Below are positions 6,596 to 11,247 of a stretch of 11,247 bases of DNA, piece after piece; within the stretch, counting starts at the first letter, position 1, and every line of letters starts with the position of its first letter. Source of the DNA: a candidate division TM6 bacterium GW2011_GWF2_32_72 (lineage in GTDB: Bacteria > Babelota > Babeliae > Babelales > GWF2-32-72); NCBI GenBank assembly GCA_000989525.1, contig LBON01000008.1:1-11247 (forward strand), read 5' to 3'. The translations under genes were made by a program, and so were the position numbers. The notes beneath the pieces were generated by a model, which was not told the DNA's origin, did not search any database, and was given only the letters and a program-made list of their open reading frames with translations.

Positions 6596-6715
6596 GCATT
6601 TATGAAATTCAATTTAATAAAATTAAATTTCAATCATTTCAAACACAAACTATATTAATCAAAAAAGCTTGTTTCGTCAATCATAAAAACTATTTTTTTA
6701 TTAAAAATAATTAAA

Positions 6716-8869
6716 TTACGCACAAATCTCATTAGCGCATAGCCAATCAATAAATCTTGACCTCTTAGCTGCATCATTAAACCACCATAAAGCCGGTCCA
6801 TCCTGTATCTTAAACGTCCTCTCAAAATTACAGGCTCCTTTTTCTATATAACCCATCTGATAATTTTTAAATAACCCATCAGTATCATTTTCTAAGTCTA
6901 TAGGCCTCTTTAAATGCGTAGCTGTAAGCAAAACGCAATTTGGACAGCTCGACGCGATATATTTACCAAACTCATAAACCCTTATCGCCGACTCTACCTC
7001 AACCGTTCCTTTATATGGCTCATCAAGAAGCACCAAAATATTTCCAACACAAGAATTTATAGCCAACTTAACTTCCGCCACCCTTTTATGTTCTGCCATA
7101 AATGATGAAAGTCCAGATGCCATATCCTGCGCAGGACACAAAGATGTACGTATTTTTTCAAAACTAGTCATGCTAGCTTTATCAGCTGCAGCTATTCCAA
7201 GCTTAGACAATAAAACATTAAAAGCCACAGTTTCCATATACGTAGACTTGCCACCGCCGTTTGGACCAGTCAAAACCATACTTCTAGCTTTTCCATTAAT
7301 ACCAAATTTAATATCATTAACAACAACTTTTTCTTCCTTAATTAATGGTATCCAAGCATTTTCCATATTTATCACGGGAATTTCACTATCAATAAAATCA
7401 ACAAAACAAAACTTTGTTCTAGAATTTTTATGCTCTCTCACTGCTTGTGCTATCGCCCTATATCCACCAATTAATGCAATATTTTGCAGTAGCGGAACTA
7501 ATTGGCTCTTAAGCTCATTCATTAACTTGTGAGTACCTAACACGCGCCCAGAGTTATAAACAGAAGATTTGTTTTTAAAAGTATCGCAGTCCAAATTATC
7601 TAATAATTTATTTAAACCATCATAATTTTTATTTATACCAGCAAAACCATCTCTTTTTATAAATTTTGAAATATTTTTTATAGCAAAACATTCTTCTTCA
7701 CTTGCTTCAAAACAACCATCCTGCATTCTATTTAAAGCTCTTAACATATCTGCAACTTTTACCAAATTTTCTTGCAACTTCCCTGCAGTTTCTCTCAAAA
7801 AAGCAATTTTGCCAACAGCATCCCTAAGGTCTGCGTAAGCCCTATAGTCTACCCATGCTTGCATCCCTACCACAGCTACTGCCGAAACTGTACCAGCCAA
7901 AATAGATTTAACATCTTCATTCTTAATTACATTTTTAACTATATTACTTACAAGCTTTTTGCCAGCAATATAATTATCTCCTAGCGTAAAATTTCCTAAC
8001 TCGAAAAATCTAAAATAGTCGTACCCATACTTATAAACGCCCGGGCATGGATTATGCTGAGTAATAGGCGAATAAATGCCATCAATAAAACTTTGCTTCC
8101 AGCCTGCAAATTTAAAATTAAATCCAAAAGCACCGGCTCCTTTAGAAAATAAATAATTATTCACAGCATTGCCAATACCCATTAAAGCAAAAATACTCAC
8201 AAATGGCCGCACAAATTCAAATAAATGGGAAGCTCCTAAAATATTTTCATTGCTATTTAAAGCATTATTTACTTTTGGCGCAAATTCACTAAAAAGTGAA
8301 AAATATAATTCTTTAGAATTATTATTAAGCTCATCTGTAACATTCCAGTAAGATATCAACTGATCCTGTGCAGCCTGAACAGTATCAATAATTTTATTTA
8401 GCTCATAAAAAGCCTTATCATCTTCTACTAATGTACGAATTATCTCCTTTGAACCGACAGGAGCATACTTTAATAAATTCTTTATTCCCCAGATATCAAA
8501 CTTCGTCTTTTTATACTTATCCCAATTTTCAAGAACTCTATCAAGCTCAAGTTCTTGCCATTCATTTTCCGTTATAATCGAACTCGCACTATCAAAAAGT
8601 TTTGCACTACTCAATATCTGATCAACACGCAAAAGGTCAAGCTTTTCTTTTAACTCTATATTTATTTTACTATCTTCTTTTGCATCCTGCCCCGCTAAAA
8701 AATCTTTTTGACCATTTTCAACGACAAGCAAATCTTTATTAGCAACATCCTTAAAACTATCAAAAGCTGGCAAGACAGATAAAGTTAAATTAAATAAAAG
8801 CAATAGCGATACAACTTTTAAATACAATCTATTTTTATCAACTCTTTTGAAACCATTATTAACACTCAT
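6716..8869 (-). CDS. MutS-like ATPase with N-terminal signal/membrane segment (717 aa)
   Basis: The C-terminal third is a MutS-type (ABC-class) ATPase. The Walker A is TGPNGGGKST at 534-543 (classical MutS has Met where this has the first of three glycines). The signature region is GLSSFMAEHKRVAEV at 586-600, Walker B is ILVLLDEP at 611-618, and the switch histidine is in TATHLKR at 649-655. The rest is not MutS-like: residues 14-33 are a basic-then-hydrophobic signal peptide or anchor (KNRLYLKVVSLLLLFNLTL), and further hydrophobic segments lie at about 220-240 and 322-340. No mismatch-recognition domain is visible. A C-terminal extension ends in RSRFIDWLCANEICA. The start at 8869 is set by AGGGG at 8875-8879; an earlier in-frame ATG at 8902 lacks a site and spoils the signal. 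If the N-terminus is a real signal, the ATPase lies outside the cytoplasm or is membrane-anchored, so mismatch repair is unlikely. Function unknown; a paralogue starts at the window edge. Confidence 0.8.
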   Translation of the reverse strand: MSVNNGFKRVDKNRLYLKVVSLLLLFNLTLSVLPAFDSFKDVANKDLLVVENGQKDFLAGQDAKEDSKINIELKEKLDLLRVDQILSSAKLFDSASSIITENEWQELELDRVLENWDKYKKTKFDIWGIKNLLKYAPVGSKEIIRTLVEDDKAFYELNKIIDTVQAAQDQLISYWNVTDELNNNSKELYFSLFSEFAPKVNNALNSNENILGASHLFEFVRPFVSIFALMGIGNAVNNYLFSKGAGAFGFNFKFAGWKQSFIDGIYSPITQHNPCPGVYKYGYDYFRFFELGNFTLGDNYIAGKKLVSNIVKNVIKNEDVKSILAGTVSAVAVVGMQAWVDYRAYADLRDAVGKIAFLRETAGKLQENLVKVADMLRALNRMQDGCFEASEEECFAIKNISKFIKRDGFAGINKNYDGLNKLLDNLDCDTFKNKSSVYNSGRVLGTHKLMNELKSQLVPLLQNIALIGGYRAIAQAVREHKNSRTKFCFVDFIDSEIPVINMENAWIPLIKEEKVVVNDIKFGINGKARSMVLTGPNGGGKSTYMETVAFNVLLSKLGIAAADKASMTSFEKIRTSLCPAQDMASGLSSFMAEHKRVAEVKLAINSCVGNILVLLDEPYKGTVEVESAIRVYEFGKYIASSCPNCVLLTATHLKRPIDLENDTDGLFKNYQMGYIEKGACNFERTFKIQDGPALWWFNDAAKRSRFIDWLCANEICA

Positions 8870-8915
8870 AAATTCCCCTAGAAAAACAAGCCCAAAATAC
8901 AAAATTTTAACTATA

Positions 8916-8944
8916 ATAATAGACAGGTTACGCTTTTATCTCAA
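8916..8944 (-). promoter_or_regulatory. Promoter of the MutS-like ATPase gene
   Basis: On the minus strand: TTGAGA (plus 8939-8944, one mismatch), an exact 17-base spacer, and TATTAT (plus 8916-8921, one mismatch). Transcription would start near 8909, about 40 bases before the ATG at 8869. This is one of the best-spaced promoter candidates in the window. Confidence 0.52.
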
Positions 8945-9155
8945 TAAGTCAATCAATCAAAACCATCAAAAGTTTTCACATGAAAAAGCTTTCAACAAAA
9001 ACACCTCAATTAACAGTATTTTTTATATCCATATACTTTTCTCATATAAAACCTTTAATGAGATAGTAATTTAAATCAAACTCGCAGTCCAGGGATTATT
9101 AATTCTAACTTTTATATGTGTTCCCGAAGCCATTGGGAGTCTGTGCCATTAAAAA

Positions 9156-10352
9156 TCATACCACAGAGGCTAAACCGAAGATTGGAATATAAATTGCGAA
9201 AATAAGCAGTGTTACGAGTAGTCCCAACATAATCATTAACATTGGTTGAAAAATTGTCGTAAAAAAGAAAATTGAGCGACTTATTTTTTCAAAATACATA
9301 AAAGCCGCTCGTTCTAGCATAACTTCTAGCATTGCGCTCTCCTCGCCAACCTTCACAATCGCAATCAAATCTTGTGGAAACAATTTGTCGCCATAATTTA
9401 CCATCGACTCGCTCAAAGAACTACCAGCAAAAACATCTTGTTCAAGATTATAAATTTGCGATTTAATAATATTATTTTTTATAGATCTATTTGATATATT
9501 AATTGCCGGTACAAGTCGCACGCCACTTTTTAACAAAATAGAAACTGAACGCAAAAATTGCACCAAAAAACTTTGTCTATAAATTTCGCCAACAAATGGC
9601 ATGTTAATATAAAGTTTATCTATATAATTTTCTATTGCCGGCGTTTTTAAATATTTTTTTAAAATTATTACAGAGAACACACTCACTAAAATCCCAAAAA
9701 TAAAATAATAACTTTGCAAGAAATCACTAATTCCTAAAATCATTTTTGTAAGTGGCGGCAAGTCTTTGCCTATCGATAAAAATACATCAGCAAATCTTGG
9801 GACAATAAAAACAAAAATAGAAAAAGTAACAATAAAGAAAAATCCTAAAGTTATTAATGGTAAAATAGCAGCTGATTTTATTTTTTTATAAAACGCTTGT
9901 CTTTCTTGCAAATAATCACATAACTGATTTAAACAAATTCCAAAATCCCCAGACTCTTGGCCAACCTGAACAATTTGTATAATAATTGGATCAAAAATAT
10001 CTTTATTCTTTTGCAAAGCCTCACTTAATGACAAACCTGCCATAATGTCAGATTCCAACTGAAAAATAATCTGCTTTAATTCTATATTTTTTGTTTGATC
10101 ACAAAGTATCATTAATGCATCTGGCAATCTAACACCAGAACTAGCTAAAACTGCCAACTGCCTGAAAAAGTTTATTTTATCATCTTGAGAAATCTTATTA
10201 AAAAACTTAAAAACCTTCGCCCGCTTATGAGATATAATTGCAATATTTCGTGAAAATAATAACTTATCGAGATCATCATAAGTTCTGGCAAAAGTCTTAC
10301 CATCTTTTATGTCACCAAAAATATTAACACCCTGCCAAGCATAATAAGGCAT
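9156..10352 (-). CDS. GspF/PilC-type inner-membrane platform protein of type II secretion or type IV pili (398 aa)
   Basis: This is the polytopic inner-membrane protein on which the assembly ATPase acts to extrude pseudopilins or pilins. It shows the family's duplicated architecture. A short N-terminal region (YYAWQGVNIFGDIKDG) comes first. The first T2SSF domain, about 60-183, has FFRQLAVLASSGVRLPDAL, GLSLSEAL and VQVGQESGDFG, and ends in a membrane span at 165-185 plus VPRFADVF and LPPLT. The second domain, about 262-390, repeats the pattern (FLRSVSILLKSGVRL, AGSSLSESM, VKVGEESAML) and ends in a membrane span at 368-392. Another span lies at 215-232. The length is normal (about 400). The start has GGAG at 10358-10361, five bases away. 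It lies 34 bases downstream of the DUF167 gene, probably in one operon. No GspE, GspG or pilin gene is adjacent, so the rest of the machine lies elsewhere. Confidence 0.93.
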   Translation of the reverse strand: MPYYAWQGVNIFGDIKDGKTFARTYDDLDKLLFSRNIAIISHKRAKVFKFFNKISQDDKINFFRQLAVLASSGVRLPDALMILCDQTKNIELKQIIFQLESDIMAGLSLSEALQKNKDIFDPIIIQIVQVGQESGDFGICLNQLCDYLQERQAFYKKIKSAAILPLITLGFFFIVTFSIFVFIVPRFADVFLSIGKDLPPLTKMILGISDFLQSYYFIFGILVSVFSVIILKKYLKTPAIENYIDKLYINMPFVGEIYRQSFLVQFLRSVSILLKSGVRLVPAINISNRSIKNNIIKSQIYNLEQDVFAGSSLSESMVNYGDKLFPQDLIAIVKVGEESAMLEVMLERAAFMYFEKISRSIFFFTTIFQPMLMIMLGLLVTLLIFAIYIPIFGLASVV

Positions 10353-10386
10353 GTTTTCTCCAATCCTTTTTCCAAAAACTTAAATT

Positions 10387-10692
10387 TTATCCCAATATAT
10401 TACCCTGCCTGCCCAAATCTATATCCTTCACCCCCAATTTTTCCAAAATATCTGATAATTTAATATCAGCCAATACTTTTACTTTCTTATTTCTACTCGT
10501 TTGCCCAGAAACAATCTCAACATCCATTTTTGTTAATTTCAAAGCTTTAGCAATCAAAGAAATCAATTCATAATTCGCCAATCCGCGCTCTGGAGCGCTC
10601 TTAAGATAACACTTCAACTTGCCAGACTTATCCATAACCCACTTATTACACCCAGAACTAGGTACAACTTTTACCTCAAAAATAACTGCCAT
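10387..10692 (-). CDS. DUF167 / YggU-family protein (101 aa)
   Basis: A small cytoplasmic protein of the widespread but uncharacterised DUF167 (YggU, UPF0235) family. It matches the family pattern from the N-terminus: a beta strand FEVKVVPSSGCNKWV (residues 5-19), a second strand LKCYLKSAPERGLANYELI (26-44; the family's P-x-x-G-x-A-N signature is PERGLAN), an amphipathic helix, then VEIVSGQTSRNKKVKV (58-73; family I-x-S-G-x-x-S-R-x-K). The length is normal. AGGGG at 10697-10701 lies four bases before the ATG. The gene heads a unit with the GspF gene. In many bacteria members of this family sit near cell-envelope or pilus genes, but no function follows from that. A TATAAT on the minus strand (plus 10734-10739) is about 40 bases upstream and may be its -10, though no good -35 is evident. 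Confidence 0.9.
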   Translation of the reverse strand: MAVIFEVKVVPSSGCNKWVMDKSGKLKCYLKSAPERGLANYELISLIAKALKLTKMDVEIVSGQTSRNKKVKVLADIKLSDILEKLGVKDIDLGRQGNILG

Positions 10693-10869
10693 AAAGCCCC
10701 TAAAACAAAAGATTTCTTATTTATTTATTAATAATTATACTTATGTTAGCACATAAAAATGTACAAATTGTTTAAAATAATATAACATTATATCTATAAT
10801 TAAATATTTACTTGCATAAAATTGAAATTTATTTATTATCATTTACATATTGATATTTATTGGAACTAC

Positions 10870-10960
10870 GGAGAGATGGCTGAGTGGTCTATAGCGCTTG
10901 CCTGCTAAGCAAGAGCTCGGGAAACCGGGCACGAGGGTTCGAATCCCTCTCTCTCCACCA
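10870..10960 (+). tRNA. tRNA-Ser(GCT)
   Basis: This is a 91-base class II tRNA with encoded CCA. The acceptor is GGAGAGA/TCTCTCC. The anticodon stem is CTTGC/GCAAG with loop CTGCTAA, so the anticodon is GCT (reads AGC and AGU). The long variable arm is a six-pair stem (GCTCGG/CCGGGC) closed by GAAA, and the T-arm is GAGGG-TTCGAAT-CCCTC. The discriminator base is A; bacterial tRNA-Ser usually has G there. Confidence 0.96.
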
Positions 10961-10966
10961 GTTTTT

Positions 10967-11010
10967 GAAATAATCTTAACTACCATATAATAAATATCTA
11001 AGATTATTTC
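10967..11010 (+). terminator. Hairpin between tRNA-Ser and tRNA-Arg, possible terminator
   Basis: A perfect 12-bp inverted repeat (GAAATAATCTTA at 10967-10978, complement at 10999-11010) has a 20-base loop. It is followed by ACTATTTT. It begins six bases after the tRNA-Ser CCA. It may end the tRNA-Ser transcript or guide processing of a joint Ser-Arg precursor. The U-run is short, so termination is uncertain. Confidence 0.45.
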
Positions 11011-11057
11011 ACTATTTTAAAACAAATTTTTTTGAAAAACTTATCATAATTATATAC

Positions 11058-11134
11058 GCGCCTATAGCTCAATTGGATAGAGCGTCAGACTACGGATCTG
11101 AAGGTTATAGGTTCGACTCCTATTAGGCGCACCA
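11058..11134 (+). tRNA. tRNA-Arg(ACG)
   Basis: This is a 77-base tRNA with encoded CCA. The acceptor is GCGCCTA/TAGGCGC with discriminator A. The D-arm is AGCTCAATTGGATAGAGC. The anticodon stem is TCAGA/TCTGA with loop CTACGGA, so the anticodon is ACG; A34 is normally deaminated to inosine by TadA to read CGU, CGC and CGA. The T-arm is ATAGG-TTCGACT-CCTAT. The gene ends only eight bases before the stop of the convergent MutS-like copy. Confidence 0.97.
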
Positions 11135-11142
11135 TCCTAACT

Positions 11143-11247
11143 TTAAACACAAATCTCATTTGCACATAGCCAGTCAATAAACCTTGATCGTTTTGAAGCA
11201 TCATCAAACCACCATATTGCTGGACCATCCTGGACCTTAAAAGTTCT
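11143..11247 (-). CDS. 3' end of a second MutS-like ATPase gene (partial, last 34 codons)
   Basis: The minus-strand frame ending at TAA (11143-11145) encodes RTFKVQDGPAIWWF, then DDASKRSRFIDWL, then CANEICV, and runs off the right edge of the window. Aligned without gaps to the C-terminus of the ATPase at 6716-8869, 29 of 34 residues are identical by my count and the five changes are mild. About 21 of 105 bases differ, mostly at synonymous positions, so this looks like an old duplicate kept under selection, not a recent copy or a decaying fragment. The gene body, including any ATPase motifs and signal segment, lies outside the window. It is convergent with tRNA-Arg, leaving eight bases between them. 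Confidence 0.88.
   Translation of the reverse strand, partial: RTFKVQDGPAIWWFDDASKRSRFIDWLCANEICV

Noticed and set aside
7170-7532. 120-codon plus-strand frame opposite the MutS-like ATPase motifs
   Set aside because: It is a shadow of the Walker A region on the other strand. The minus-strand frame carries all the conserved motifs.
1-11247. CRISPR array, insertion sequence or attachment site
   Set aside because: No regularly spaced direct repeats with unique spacers, no transposase and no tRNA-end duplications were seen. The near-repeat at 11143-11247 is a coding paralogue, not a mobile-element end.

Overview
This is an AT-rich bacterial window read with the standard bacterial code: TGA ends several genes, and most genes have purine-rich Shine-Dalgarno sites 4-8 bases before the start. 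Short gene spacing, an oligopeptide-type importer, several exported proteins of no known family and a MutS-like ATPase with an N-terminal membrane or signal segment suggest a small-genome, host-associated Gram-negative lineage. Candidatus Dependentiae (TM6) is my best guess. That rests on gene content recalled from memory, not on a database comparison.

Left part (1-1810): a small exported protein on + (199-606); a minus-strand exported acidic protein built on nine five-residue repeats (720-1178); and a 628-base stretch that hides a very small gene. That gene (1466-1537, 23 codons, minus) has the best ribosome binding site in the window, an exact TATAAT upstream and a 21-bp hairpin terminator downstream. 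Next, 1807-3474 (minus, GTG start) is an OPT-family transporter followed at once by its own terminator.

Middle (3475-6600): a 378-base divergent regulatory gap, then a large exported alpha/beta hydrolase (3853-5955, +). It has cysteine in place of the usual serine nucleophile, a cysteine-rich insert and a long Asn/Gln/Ser/Gly-rich tail. It converges on a HIT-family protein (6063-6404, minus), with a strong hairpin terminator between them. tRNA-Leu(CAA) lies upstream of the HIT gene, separated from it by a long imperfect hairpin terminator whose loop may contain the HIT promoter.

Right part (6716-11247), mostly on minus: the MutS-like exported ATPase (6716-8869), with a good sigma70-type promoter upstream; then, transcribed toward it, a two-gene unit of a DUF167/YggU protein (10387-10692) and a GspF/PilC secretion-platform protein (9156-10352). 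On + come tRNA-Ser(GCT) and tRNA-Arg(ACG), separated by a hairpin. The last 105 bases are the 3' end of a second, closely related copy of the MutS-like gene. The exported ATPase is therefore a multi-copy family here, and this is the most distinctive signal in the window.

Working together: the transporter fits scavenging of peptides or metal chelates. The GspF protein implies a type II secretion or type IV pilus machine encoded elsewhere. The several signal-peptide proteins fit a cell that invests in envelope or host-facing proteins. No complete pathway is present.
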